64,000 nucleotides of DNA from Phyllobacterium sp. YR531 (GCF_000282595.1 NZ_AKIZ01000014.1:1-64000); one strand, 5' to 3'; counted from the stretch's first letter, positions 8,649 through 20,355 are shown. Notes: generated from the letters alone by a model not told the origin. Translations and numbers: made by a program.

Positions 8649-10397
8649 ATGCGTTTTCGTTCTTGCTGGCTGACGCTAGCGGTTTTTCTCGCCGCCTGTA
8701 GTGGTGGCGGTTCAGATTCGGAGCCAGAAGAAACCACATCAACGTTCGCGCCTCCGCCCGTAATTATTCCTCAAACCAACGTCAAGCCAAGGACCGGCTC
8801 AGATGTTTTCAAGTACGGTCCAGAGGATGGGATTATACGCTGGAAAGTAAGCGAAGAGCCGTCAAGCAAGTCGCACAGCATCAATATAAATGGCACTCCA
8901 ATCAAATTCACCGCCTCAGCCGGACATCTTGTTTCGACGGGGTCGGTCCAAATTGGAAGTGGGCTGGCATATGTAAAAGCCGACGCTGCCATCTTCTATA
9001 CTGCCTATACGCGCGATGGTTTGCCAAAAGAAAACCGGCCGGTGACATTTGTATTTAACGGCGGCCCCGGCGGGGCGTCAGCGCCCCTTGATCTCGATTT
9101 TCTGGGCCCGAAAAGTTACGATGAAGAAGCTTCTGAAAAAGCAGGAGCTCCACGTTTAAAGGATAATCCGAACACTCTTCTTGATAAGACTGACCTTGTT
9201 TTCGTCGACCCAGTTGGCACAGGCTATTCTGCCGCCGTCAGCCCGTTCATAAACCGCGATTTTTGGGGCGTGGACAGCGATGCAAAAATTTTGAGTAGTT
9301 TCATAGCACGTTTTGTCGAGACAAATAATCGCCACAGCTCACCAAAGTATATCTACGGTGTATCATATGGGGGGCTTCGTGCACCGATTATTGGGCGTTT
9401 GCTGCTTGAAAGCGGGGCAGGGAAATCTGCTGCGAGCTCTCCAACAAAATCCGAAAACGTGCTGAGCGGCTTGATCTTAAATTCGCCAATTCTTGATAAA
9501 AAAACCGATTGTTACAATTACTACGTTTCTTGCCATGGTGCTCTTCCCACGTATGCAATGGTGAAGGCATTTCACGATAAAGCTACAGAGAAGGAGGATT
9601 TTGATGCGCCGATCTTTCTTGCAGCAGCCCGTACATTTGCGGGTAAATTCAAGGAACTTTACCTCGATGTGTTCCAAAGCGTTGATAAGAAAGTACCGGA
9701 CCGGTCCAAATGGGAGGCCTATCTCAACAAGACAGAGGCAGCAGATTTCCTAAATCAGTTGTACCAATTGACGGGAATAGGCAAACTTTACCAGTCAACC
9801 GATAACGCCGCCGATAATCCCTGGATTGCCAATCCAAATATGAACAGTAGTGCGTTTGCCGAGAGATTTGATCCCGCAAAAGGTAAGCTATTGCTGGGTG
9901 ACGGACGGTTTTTTCTGGACCAAGGCAAGGTCGATCCGGCGCTTGACAGAAGGGATGTGAATTACGACTACGTCAAATTATATCAAGCCGATTTCATTAA
10001 CTACAAAGCGCAATCAAATTACCTTGGTAGCAACGGCCAGATTATCGGCCAATGGAATTTTGAGCCGGATCAGCGCCTCTCTCTAACGGATGACAGGTTT
10101 GGAAGTACAATTCCTGACTTAGGTTACAGCATGACACTAAATCCAGAGCTTAAAGTCCTCGTCCAGCACGGTTACTACGATCTCAATACGCCATTCTACC
10201 AGTCGGAGGTGGATATTCAAAATGCGAAATTATCGTCAAAGATCTCTGTAAAAAGTTATTCTGGCGGTCATGGAGTAGGCCCTTTTGACACCGACAAATA
10301 TGAAACTGTACTAACGGAACTCAAGGCATTTTATGATCTGCCAGCAGTGAAGCTCGCCGCCCTTAACTCGGTTTTGCCGGAAGCGAGGAAGCCATGA
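8649..10397 (+). CDS. S10 family serine carboxypeptidase-like lipoprotein
   Basis: 582 residues. A lipoprotein signal peptide with lipobox LAAC places the lipidated cysteine at residue 17. The body is an S10 peptidase: NGGPGGASAP (substrate and oxyanion loop, residues 137-146), nucleophile Ser239 in GVSYGG, then probable Asp511 (YYDLNTPF) and His541 (GGHGVGPF). Family members release C-terminal amino acids, so this one probably acts on peptides in the periplasm; the substrate is unknown. The gene is visibly richer in A+T than its neighbours and is preceded by a very A+T-rich promoter region, which suggests transfer. The next gene starts in its stop codon (ATGA). Confidence 0.86.
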   Translation: MRFRSCWLTLAVFLAACSGGGSDSEPEETTSTFAPPPVIIPQTNVKPRTGSDVFKYGPEDGIIRWKVSEEPSSKSHSININGTPIKFTASAGHLVSTGSVQIGSGLAYVKADAAIFYTAYTRDGLPKENRPVTFVFNGGPGGASAPLDLDFLGPKSYDEEASEKAGAPRLKDNPNTLLDKTDLVFVDPVGTGYSAAVSPFINRDFWGVDSDAKILSSFIARFVETNNRHSSPKYIYGVSYGGLRAPIIGRLLLESGAGKSAASSPTKSENVLSGLILNSPILDKKTDCYNYYVSCHGALPTYAMVKAFHDKATEKEDFDAPIFLAAARTFAGKFKELYLDVFQSVDKKVPDRSKWEAYLNKTEAADFLNQLYQLTGIGKLYQSTDNAADNPWIANPNMNSSAFAERFDPAKGKLLLGDGRFFLDQGKVDPALDRRDVNYDYVKLYQADFINYKAQSNYLGSNGQIIGQWNFEPDQRLSLTDDRFGSTIPDLGYSMTLNPELKVLVQHGYYDLNTPFYQSEVDIQNAKLSSKISVKSYSGGHGVGPFDTDKYETVLTELKAFYDLPAVKLAALNSVLPEARKP

Positions 10398-10822
10398 TCA
10401 GTTTAAGATTTTTCATTGTTTTGCTCGTATCTTCCACTGCGTTTCAAGGAGGCGCATTGGCTGCGGATAATTCTGTCACGCTGACAAAGCCGCAGAGATT
10501 TGGCGCGGCAATTTCTGGAAAAATCCTTTCTCCATCCAAAATCCCCGCCAAAAGAACTGCCGTTCCGATTACTCCAGAAACTGTACTTAACGCCGTCGAT
10601 GATCGTATTCGTGCGCTTTTCGACAGGGCAGCAGATCCGGTGACGCATCTGGTGACAGTTGCCTCAGCCGACAGGGCAGGTGTGGGATACTTTATCGATA
10701 ATTTCTCTCAGATCGACAAGGATCAGGATGGCAGTCTGAGGTTTAGCGAGGTCAAGGGTTTCCTAGAACCACAATTACCAATCGAAAGACCTGTTTCGCA
10801 GGAAATTCAGATTATCGAATAG
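10394..10822 (+). CDS. small periplasmic EF-hand protein
   Basis: 142 residues with an N-terminal signal peptide (hydrophobic 4-20, likely cleaved near ALA-AD at 23/24). It contains one textbook 12-residue EF-hand loop, D108-K-D-Q-D-G-S-L-R-F-S-E119, with Asp at positions 1, 3 and 5 and Glu at 12, so it should bind calcium. No other domain is recognised. It overlaps the S10-like gene by four bases (ATGA), so the two are translationally coupled and probably work together in the periplasm. That partnership is inference. Confidence 0.78.
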   Translation: MISLRFFIVLLVSSTAFQGGALAADNSVTLTKPQRFGAAISGKILSPSKIPAKRTAVPITPETVLNAVDDRIRALFDRAADPVTHLVTVASADRAGVGYFIDNFSQIDKDQDGSLRFSEVKGFLEPQLPIERPVSQEIQIIE

Positions 10823-10893
10823 TCGTTGGCATTATCGCCTGCGCGTGTTGCAACCGGAAGGTTTGCTTGCAGGCAATCAACCAGAACAGCAAG

Positions 10894-10948
10894 AAACAAC
10901 GCAAAGAGGTCCGCATACGGTTTCTCTCTGCGTTGTTTTGAATTTTTT
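10894..10948 (+). terminator. rho-independent terminator after the S10/EF-hand pair
   Basis: A 15-bp stem (10894-10908 with 10924-10938, one A-C mismatch) closes a 15-nt loop and is followed by TGAATTTTTT. It lies 70 nt after the EF-hand gene and separates that operon from gyrB. Confidence 0.75.
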
Positions 10949-11034
10949 CAGCTCTCAAGACACAGATTATCCATAGTGCAGGCCTAGTCGAGCGATCATC
11001 CGTGGACAGCCAAGCGGCATGAATTGGAAAAAGC

Positions 11035-11094
11035 GATATAAATCACTATATCTAAGCACAGGTTGGGCATGATTCGCCCAAGATATGATATAAA
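11035..11094 (+). promoter_or_regulatory. gyrB upstream region: palindromes and probable promoter
   Basis: Between the terminator and gyrB are two short perfect inverted repeats: GATATA-N6-TATATC (11035-11052) and TTGGGC-N7-GCCCAA (11063-11081). An A+T-rich GATATGATATAAA stretch follows (11082-11094) and would supply a -10 element about 40 nt before the gyrB ATG. The remainder of 10823-11136 shows nothing else I can name. Confidence 0.4.
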
Positions 11095-11130
11095 GACAGA
11101 CGCACTGTTCCTGCCTTCAGAAAAGATTGA

Positions 11131-13578
<2,448 letters not shown>

Positions 13579-13622
13579 AAATTCATCAGCAGTCAGCTTG
13601 CTGAAATTAATCAGGATAATGA

Positions 13623-13661
13623 GAAAGGCGGCAATCCGGCAGATTGCCGCCTTTCGATATT
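13623..13661 (+). terminator. gyrB rho-independent terminator
   Basis: A perfect 14-bp stem, 13623-13636 paired with 13642-13655 (core AAAGGCGGCAATC), closes the loop CGGCA and is followed by GATATTTTA. It lies 45 nt past the gyrB stop. The rest of the 304-nt gap to 13883 holds a probable promoter for the next gene (A+T-rich, around 13745-13765) and no gene I can support. Confidence 0.8.
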
Positions 13662-13882
13662 TTACGCTGCAGTCTTCATGGATAAAGCGGCGCAGGTCAC
13701 CTATCAGATTGCACAATGTCTGTGCAGATTGCCGGACAGCCTGCTAATTATACTTTTGTGTAATAACTCACTTGAATGTTCACGGCGGGCATGATCTTTT
13801 GGCAAAAAGTGGCGCCGGGCAATCCAATGAAACGATTACCGTCGGGCGCATGTCTTTTACATGAATCTGAACGGGAATTGAA

Positions 13883-14935
13883 ATGCAGCCAGTCTTCGAT
13901 GGTCACAACGACGTGCTCTACCGGTTGTGGAAACATTCGAAAAGCGGAACCGATCCGGTTCAGGAATTCATCGAAGGAACAGCTTCCGGCCACATAGACA
14001 AGAAGCGGGCGCTGAAAGGCGGCCTGATTGGCGGGCTTTGCGCAATCTACGTTCCCTCAGGCGATCTGGCTTTCAAAGCTCCTGATGCCAACGGGCATTA
14101 TTCCACACCATTGGCTGCACCGCTTGAGCGGGCTCCATCGCTGGATATCGCGCTGGAAATGGCATCAATTGCCTTGCGGTTGCAGCAGGCGGGTGGCTGG
14201 AAACTCTGTCGTAGTACAGCCGAAATTACCGAATGCATTGAGCAGGATCAGTTTGCAGCAGTTCTCCACATGGAAGGTTGTGAAGCGATTGGTGCTGATC
14301 TGGCGGCGCTTGATGTGTTCTATGCTGCAGGGCTGCGTTCGCTCGGCCCTGTTTGGAGCCGCAATAATGTCTTTGCCCACGGTGTTCCATTTGCCTATCC
14401 CATGAGCCCGGATACTGGCCCGGGATTGACCGGCGCGGGTGAGGAGCTGGTTAAAGCCTGCAATCGTCTCGGAATTCTCATTGATCTGGCGCATATTACA
14501 GAAAAGGGTTTCTGGGATGTGGCGCGGCTCAGTGATCAACCGCTGGTGGCGAGCCACTCCAATGTGCATGCGCTGACACCAGTGGCTCGCAACGTGACTG
14601 ACAAGCAGTTTGATGCCATCCGCGAGAGCAAAGGGCTCGTCGGGCTCAATTATGCGGTAGCCATGTTGCGTCCCGATGCACGGGAAAATGCCGATACGCC
14701 GTTGACCGATATGGTTCGACACATTGATTATATGGTCAATCGCATGGGCATTGATTGCGTGGCACTTGGCTCTGACTTCGATGGTGCTAAAATCCCCGGT
14801 GAAATTGCCGATGCAAGCGGCAATCAGAAACTGGTCGAGGCATTGCGTGAAGCGGGCTATTCAGAGGATGATCTTGCAAAAATCTGTCGTAAAAATTGGC
14901 TGCGCGTGCTTGGCTCAGCCTGGCATGAACAATAA
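13883..14935 (+). CDS. membrane dipeptidase (renal dipeptidase family, M19)
   Basis: 350-residue zinc dipeptidase. Seen: the metal-binding HxD near the N-terminus (FDGHNDVLYRLW), Glu in LHMEGCEAIG, His in LIDLAHITEKGFW and in VASHSNVHALTPVARN, and the C-terminal GSDFDG. The family cleaves dipeptides, including ones with a D-residue at the C-terminus. It lacks a signal peptide, so it is cytoplasmic. It lies 70 nt upstream of a dipeptide-type ABC transporter on the same strand, so imported dipeptides are the likely substrates. A GGGA site precedes the ATG. Confidence 0.93.
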   Translation: MQPVFDGHNDVLYRLWKHSKSGTDPVQEFIEGTASGHIDKKRALKGGLIGGLCAIYVPSGDLAFKAPDANGHYSTPLAAPLERAPSLDIALEMASIALRLQQAGGWKLCRSTAEITECIEQDQFAAVLHMEGCEAIGADLAALDVFYAAGLRSLGPVWSRNNVFAHGVPFAYPMSPDTGPGLTGAGEELVKACNRLGILIDLAHITEKGFWDVARLSDQPLVASHSNVHALTPVARNVTDKQFDAIRESKGLVGLNYAVAMLRPDARENADTPLTDMVRHIDYMVNRMGIDCVALGSDFDGAKIPGEIADASGNQKLVEALREAGYSEDDLAKICRKNWLRVLGSAWHEQ

Positions 14936-15004
14936 AAAGAAACAAAGGCTCGAGCCAATCTCGGATATGCTCGAGCCGACAGCTCTAAACAGGGAACCAG
15001 AACA

Positions 15005-16615
15005 ATGTTGATGACCAAGATGAATCCAAAATTCCGAATGATGCTCGGCGGTGCGGCCATGTCCGCCATTATACTGTCGGGCACGACTGCTTTTGCCGAA
15101 ACGCCAGCTGACACGTTGGTCGAGGCATGGGCGATTGATGACGTCATCACACTTGATCCGGGCGAAGCTTTCGAGCTGACGATGGGCGAGATCAACGGCA
15201 ATACCTATGACAAGCTCGTACGGCTCGACATCAATGATCCATCGAAGATCATCGCCGATGTCGCAGAAAGCTGGACCGTTTCTGATGATGGTTTGACCTA
15301 TACATTCAAGCTCAAGCCCAACCTGCAATTTGCTTCCGGTAATCCGCTGACAGCCGAAGATGTTGCTTATTCATTTGAACGCGCAGTGAAGCTTGATCTG
15401 AGCCCTGCTTTCATTCTCACACAGTTTGGCTTGAACAAGGATAATGTGACCGAGAAGGCAAAGGCGACCGACGCTTCAACATTTGTCTTCACTGTCGATC
15501 AGGCCTATGCGCCAAGCTTTGTATTGAACTGCCTGACATCGACTGTGGCTTCGGTTGTCGACAAGAAGCTGATCTCCGATCACATCGTCAATGGTGACTT
15601 TGGCAATGCGTGGATGAAAACGAATTATGCGGGCTCCGGCCCGATGAAGATTCGCGACTGGCGTGCCAATGAGATTATCGTACTAGAGCGCAACGATAAT
15701 TATTATGGCACCAAAGCGCCCTTAGCCCGTGTCATCTACCGCCATGTCAAGGAAAGTGCTGCGCAGCGCCTTCTGCTTGAAAAAGGCGATGTTGATGTTG
15801 CCCGCAATCTTGAACCAAACGATCTGGAACAGGTCGTCAAGAACAAGGAAATCACGACGACCAGCGCTCCAAAGGGCACGCTGTATTACATCAGCCTCAA
15901 TCAGAAGAACGAAAACCTGGCCAAGCCGGAAGTTCGTCAGGCGTTCAAATATCTGGTCGATTACGATGCAATCGGCGAACAGCTGATCAAGGGTATCGGT
16001 GAAATTCACCAGACCTTCCTGCCGAAGAATATTCTGGGCGAACTCGACGAAAAGCCTTTCAAGCTGGATGTGGCCAAGGCCAAGGAACTGCTTGAGAAAG
16101 CCGGTCTGAAAGATGGCTTCTCCTTCACCATGGATGTACGCAACAACCAGCCCGTTACCGGAATTGCTGAATCTGTTCAGCAGAGTCTGGCGCAGGCGGG
16201 CATCAAGATGGAAATCATCCCGGGCGACGGCAAGCAGACACTGACCAAATATCGCGCCCGTACGCACGACTCCTACATCGGTCAGTGGGGCGTGGATTAC
16301 TGGGACCCGAATTCCAACGCGGAAACTTTCACCAGCAATCCGGACAATGCGGATACAGGTACCAACAAGACACTTGCCTGGCGCAATGCCTGGGACGTGC
16401 CAGAGCTGACGAAAGAGACCAAAGCAGCGCTGCTTGAGCGTGACAATGCAAAGCGTGCGGCTATGTATCAGGACCTGCAGAAGAAGGTGCTTGAAACCAG
16501 CCCGTTCATTCTGATCTTCCAGCAAACGGAAGTGGCTGGCCTGCGTTCGAACATCAAGAACTTCAAGCTTGGCCCATCATTCGACACCAACTACGTTTTC
16601 AACATAACCAAGTGA
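15005..16615 (+). CDS. ABC transporter periplasmic dipeptide-binding protein (SBP family 5)
   Basis: 536 residues. A signal peptide (hydrophobic segment about residues 15-28, cleavage near AFA-ET) directs it to the periplasm; there is no lipobox cysteine. The family 5 pattern is clear: DVITLDPGEAFE, AESWTVSDDGLTYTFKLKPN, FASGNPLTAEDVAYSFERA, and QWGVDYWDPNSNAETF near the C-terminus. ATGs at 15005, 15011 and 15020 are all in frame and all give a usable signal peptide. Leads the ABC operon; its ligand is probably di- or oligopeptides, judged from the adjacent dipeptidase. Confidence 0.93.
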   Translation: MLMTKMNPKFRMMLGGAAMSAIILSGTTAFAETPADTLVEAWAIDDVITLDPGEAFELTMGEINGNTYDKLVRLDINDPSKIIADVAESWTVSDDGLTYTFKLKPNLQFASGNPLTAEDVAYSFERAVKLDLSPAFILTQFGLNKDNVTEKAKATDASTFVFTVDQAYAPSFVLNCLTSTVASVVDKKLISDHIVNGDFGNAWMKTNYAGSGPMKIRDWRANEIIVLERNDNYYGTKAPLARVIYRHVKESAAQRLLLEKGDVDVARNLEPNDLEQVVKNKEITTTSAPKGTLYYISLNQKNENLAKPEVRQAFKYLVDYDAIGEQLIKGIGEIHQTFLPKNILGELDEKPFKLDVAKAKELLEKAGLKDGFSFTMDVRNNQPVTGIAESVQQSLAQAGIKMEIIPGDGKQTLTKYRARTHDSYIGQWGVDYWDPNSNAETFTSNPDNADTGTNKTLAWRNAWDVPELTKETKAALLERDNAKRAAMYQDLQKKVLETSPFILIFQQTEVAGLRSNIKNFKLGPSFDTNYVFNITK

Positions 16616-16631
16616 CCCGGAAACCATACCG

Positions 16632-17699
16632 GTGAGCACTTCTGACATGCAATTGGAGGCCGGGCGCTCAGGCGCCTGGGCTTCAAACTTCGCTTGGGCC
16701 GTGGGCAGGTTTCTGCTCATCGGCGCCATCACTTTTCTCGGCCTGCTGGCTGTCACATTCTTTATCGGTCGCGTTATTCCGATTGATCCGGCGCTGGCAA
16801 TTGTCGGCGACCGCGCACCGGCTCATGTTGTAGAGCGTGTGCGTGAAGAGCTGGGTTTGAACCTGCCACTCTACCAGCAGTTTTTCCTTTATCTCAAAGG
16901 CATTCTGCAAGGTGAGTTCGGCAATTCCGTTCTGACCAGCAATCCGGTGATGACCGACATTATCCGCGTTTTTCCGGCGACATTCGAGCTGGCGACGCTT
17001 GGCACCTTTATCGGCGCATTCGTAGGCGTTCCACTTGGCGTTCTTGCAGCAGTCAAACGCGGCACCATCCTCGACCAGATCGTGCGGGTGATCGGGCTTG
17101 TCGGCTATTCCGTGCCGGTGTTCTGGCTCGGCCTCCTTGGCCTTGTACTGTTCTACGCCAAACTTGGCTGGGTTTCCGGTCCCGGGCGTATCGATGTCGT
17201 CTACGAATACACGTTTACGCCGATCACGGGCCTCTATCTGCTTGATGCTATCCTGCAGAACAACTGGGAAGTGTTCCGCAATATTTTCAGCTTCATTATC
17301 CTTCCCGCATCGGTGCTGGGCTACTTCTCGCTCGCCTATATCAGCCGGATGACACGATCTTTCATGCTCAACGAACTTGAGCAGGAATATATTGTTGCGG
17401 CACGTGCCAAGGGCTTGTCCGAAACCCGGATCATTTGGGCGCATGCGTTGCGTAATGCGGCGGTACCGCTGCTGACTGTGATCGTTCTGTCTTTCGCCAA
17501 CCTGCTTGAGGGTTCGGTGCTGACCGAAACGATTTTCTCGTGGCCCGGTCTTGGCAGCTATATAACCAATTCCCTGCAGAATGCCGACATGAATGCAGTG
17601 CTCGGCGGGACGATTATCATTGGTGCCGTATTTATTGCCATCAACCTTCTTTCCGATCTCCTGTATCGGTTACTTGACCCACGGACGCGCGCACGATGA
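16632..17699 (+). CDS. dipeptide ABC transporter permease, DppB-like
   Basis: 355-residue inner membrane permease with about six transmembrane segments. The N-terminal domain (ALAIVGDRAPAHVVERVREELGLNLPLYQQF) is the DppB/OppB type, and the EAA loop (EQEYIVAARAKGLSETRIIWAHALRNAAVPLL) contacts the ATPases. It starts with GTG 16 nt after the binding-protein gene and ends overlapping the next permease by four bases (ATGA). The N-terminus is longer than usual by about 20 residues ahead of the first helix. Confidence 0.94.
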   Translation: MSTSDMQLEAGRSGAWASNFAWAVGRFLLIGAITFLGLLAVTFFIGRVIPIDPALAIVGDRAPAHVVERVREELGLNLPLYQQFFLYLKGILQGEFGNSVLTSNPVMTDIIRVFPATFELATLGTFIGAFVGVPLGVLAAVKRGTILDQIVRVIGLVGYSVPVFWLGLLGLVLFYAKLGWVSGPGRIDVVYEYTFTPITGLYLLDAILQNNWEVFRNIFSFIILPASVLGYFSLAYISRMTRSFMLNELEQEYIVAARAKGLSETRIIWAHALRNAAVPLLTVIVLSFANLLEGSVLTETIFSWPGLGSYITNSLQNADMNAVLGGTIIIGAVFIAINLLSDLLYRLLDPRTRAR

Positions 17700-18619
17700 G
17701 TGAGATTGCAAAACCATTTTCGCGCCGCGAATGGCTTATGAGTGACCGGCCACAATCGCGTATGCAGGCCCGGCTTGGCCGCGCCTATCTGATCTGGAGC
17801 CGCTTTGCGAGCAACAGGCTAGCGGTGATCGGCCTTGGCATCATCTTTGCGCTGGTTCTGGTCGCCATATTCGCTCCATTGCTGGCTCCGCATTCACCGG
17901 TTGCAGGTGACCTGCGCAATGCGCGTCTTTTGGCACCGGGTGGAGACTACTGGCTGGGTACTGATGATCAGGGTCGCGATATTCTTTCGCGCCTGATCTA
18001 CGGCTCGCGGCTGACGCTTTATGTGGTTGTTCTCGTGGCAATCATTGCCGCTCCGATTGGGCTGCTTGTTGGCACCATCGCCGGTTATGCCGGCGGGTGG
18101 CTGGATGCGATCCTGATGCGCCTGACCGATATTTTTCTGGCCTTTCCCAAACTTATCCTGGCACTGGCTCTGGTGGCTGCACTTGGGCCCGGTATCGAGA
18201 ATGCTGTGATTGCCATAGCAGTTACCTCATGGCCGCCCTACGCGCGTATCGCCCGAGCTGAAACACTGACAGTCCGCAATTCGGATTATATTGCCGCCGT
18301 GCAACTTATGGGCGCGTCGCCGATCCGCATCGTTATGCGCCACATCATGCCGCTGTGCCTTTCCTCGTTGATTGTCCGTGTAACGCTCGACATGGCGGGA
18401 ATCATTCTGGTCGCGGCAGGTCTTGGCTTTCTCGGACTTGGTGCCCAGCCACCATTACCTGAATGGGGCGCGATGATCGCTTCCGGTCGCCGCTTTATCA
18501 TGGATCAATGGTGGGTTGCTGCGGCACCGGGGGTAGCCATTCTTATCGTCAGCCTTGGCTTCAATCTGCTTGGTGATGGTTTGCGTGACGCACTTGACCC
18601 GCGGGGTAACAATCAATGA
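17696..18619 (+). CDS. dipeptide ABC transporter permease, DppC-like
   Basis: 307-residue inner membrane permease paired with the preceding one. Seen: the OppC N-terminal region (RFASNRLAVIGLGIIFALVLVAIFAPLLAPHSP), the GTDDQGRDILSRLIYGSR motif typical of DppC, and the EAA loop (RNSDYIAAVQLMGASPIRIVMRHIMPL). About six transmembrane segments. Four-base ATGA overlaps join it to both neighbours, so the subunits are made in step. Confidence 0.94.
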   Translation: MSEIAKPFSRREWLMSDRPQSRMQARLGRAYLIWSRFASNRLAVIGLGIIFALVLVAIFAPLLAPHSPVAGDLRNARLLAPGGDYWLGTDDQGRDILSRLIYGSRLTLYVVVLVAIIAAPIGLLVGTIAGYAGGWLDAILMRLTDIFLAFPKLILALALVAALGPGIENAVIAIAVTSWPPYARIARAETLTVRNSDYIAAVQLMGASPIRIVMRHIMPLCLSSLIVRVTLDMAGIILVAAGLGFLGLGAQPPLPEWGAMIASGRRFIMDQWWVAAAPGVAILIVSLGFNLLGDGLRDALDPRGNNQ

Positions 18620-19449
18620 GCGCCCTCCTGACGGTCAAGGATTTGCGTGTGCAGTTTCCCACACGTACGGGCGTGGTTGATGCCGTGCGCGGAGTGTCAT
18701 TTACCCTTGGACGTGAAAGGCTTGGTATCGTTGGTGAGTCCGGTTCAGGAAAATCACAGACCGGACGCGCGATTATGGGGCTGACAGCTCCACACGCGAA
18801 GATCACCGCTGAAACGCTGAATTTCGATGGGACGGACCTTCTCGATATTTCAGCCAAGGAACGACGGAATTTGCGTGGCAACCGTATTGCCATGATTTTG
18901 CAGGACCCGAAATATTCACTCAATCCGGTCATGAGCATCGGCAGGCAGATTGTCGAGACTTTGCGAACCCACGAAAAGGTCAGTAAGTCTGAGGCCCGCA
19001 AGCGCGCTCTCGATATGCTTTCAGCAGTGCAGATACGTGACCCGGAGCGTGTCTTTGACCTGCATCCGCATGAGGTGTCGGGCGGTATGGGGCAGCGCGC
19101 CATGATCGCCATGATGCTGATAACGGGTCCAGAATTGCTGATTGCGGATGAGCCGACTTCGGCGCTTGATGTGACTGTCCAGCTGGATGTGTTGCGTATT
19201 CTTGACAATCTTGTGCGCGATCGCGGTATGGGTCTGATCTTCATTTCCCATGATTTGCGACTGGTCTCGTCCTTCTGCGACCGGGTAATCGTTATGTATG
19301 CCGGTCGCATCGTTGAAGAGATCGCCGCGAGCGATCTGAAGAACGCCAAGCACGCCTATACGCGCGGTCTCATGAATTGCATGCCGCAGATCGGCGTTGA
19401 CCGGCATCCACTGCCGGTTCTTGACCGCAAGCCGGAGTGGGCCGCATGA
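18616..19449 (+). CDS. dipeptide ABC transporter ATP-binding protein, DppD-like
   Basis: 277-residue cytoplasmic ATPase. Walker A GESGSGKSQ, signature VSGGMGQRAMIAMM, Walker B LLIADEPTSALD and the switch histidine in ISHDLRL are all present. It is shorter than typical DppD (about 330) because most of the C-terminal oligopeptide-transporter extension with its cysteines is missing. ATGA overlaps at both ends keep it within the operon. Confidence 0.93.
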   Translation: MSALLTVKDLRVQFPTRTGVVDAVRGVSFTLGRERLGIVGESGSGKSQTGRAIMGLTAPHAKITAETLNFDGTDLLDISAKERRNLRGNRIAMILQDPKYSLNPVMSIGRQIVETLRTHEKVSKSEARKRALDMLSAVQIRDPERVFDLHPHEVSGGMGQRAMIAMMLITGPELLIADEPTSALDVTVQLDVLRILDNLVRDRGMGLIFISHDLRLVSSFCDRVIVMYAGRIVEEIAASDLKNAKHAYTRGLMNCMPQIGVDRHPLPVLDRKPEWAA

Positions 19450-20216
19450 ACAATCAGCAAAATCTGGCTTTGACTGTTGAAAATCTTGAAGTGAAGTATG
19501 ACCGTTTCCGTGCCTTGCGCGGGGTCAGCCTTGATGTCCATCAGGGCGAGTCATTCGGCTTGGTGGGCGAATCCGGCTCCGGAAAATCCACCCTACTGCG
19601 AGCGGTTGCCGGACTTGCACCTGTTACGGGTGGCACGATCACGGTCAATGGCAAGACGCTCGGATCATCCCGCACCAAAGCATTTTACCGAGAAGTCCAG
19701 ATGGTGTTTCAGGATCCTTATGGCTCACTGCATCCCCGGCAGACTGTGGATCGCCTGCTGCTGGAGCCATTGGCGGTGCATGGATTTGCAGATATCGAAA
19801 AGCGCATCCTGCGTGCCCTTGATGAGGTAGGTCTTGGATCAAGCTTCCGCTTCCGCTATTCGCATCAATTATCGGGCGGACAACGCCAGCGTGTCGCCAT
19901 CGCACGGGCGCTTATCCTTGAGCCATCGATTCTGCTGCTTGATGAACCGACTTCAGCGCTTGATGCTTCCGTTCAGGCAGAAGTGCTCAACCTGCTTGAA
20001 CAGATCAGGCGGGACAGGAAGCTGACCTTCCTGATGGTCAGTCACGACCTGGCAGTTGTTACCCACATGTGTGACCGGCTGATGGTTATGCAAAATGGCG
20101 CAGAGGTGGAGCGTCTGTCAGCATCGGAACTGGCGCGTCACGCTGTTCAACAGGATTATACGCGCAATCTTCTGGTCGCCAGTGAGGGATTTGTCCGACC
20201 CGCAACACCATCTTAG
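19446..20216 (+). CDS. dipeptide ABC transporter ATP-binding protein, DppF-like
   Basis: 256-residue partner ATPase. Walker A GESGSGKST, the Q-loop (QMVFQDPYGSLHPRQTV), signature LSGGQRQRVAIARAL, Walker B ILLLDEPTSALD and switch SHDLAV are intact. The in-frame GTG at 19437 is possible, but the ATG at 19446 makes the same ATGA overlap used by the other genes of this operon. It ends the operon and, like its partner, is short at the C-terminus. Confidence 0.93.
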   Translation: MNNQQNLALTVENLEVKYDRFRALRGVSLDVHQGESFGLVGESGSGKSTLLRAVAGLAPVTGGTITVNGKTLGSSRTKAFYREVQMVFQDPYGSLHPRQTVDRLLLEPLAVHGFADIEKRILRALDEVGLGSSFRFRYSHQLSGGQRQRVAIARALILEPSILLLDEPTSALDASVQAEVLNLLEQIRRDRKLTFLMVSHDLAVVTHMCDRLMVMQNGAEVERLSASELARHAVQQDYTRNLLVASEGFVRPATPS

Positions 20217-20355
20217 GTTCACCGGATTTTTACCATCATTGCAGGTTTCTGCGATGTCTGCAGTGCGACAGCAGAATAGTGAAAATCTGAATGAATTTCC
20301 TAAGCCGTAATTTACAGGGCTGAAGCAATGGTCTGCTCAACGACTGGAGTGGGCC

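Noticed and set aside
15722-16525. 267-codon minus-strand open frame
   Set aside because: Antisense to the well-supported dipeptide-binding protein gene; no ribosome site or motif.
16683-17444. 253-codon minus-strand open frame
   Set aside because: Antisense shadow of the DppB-like permease; charged, no domain.
18561-19349. 262-codon minus-strand open frame
   Set aside because: Antisense to the DppC/DppD-like genes; Ser/Arg-rich shadow.
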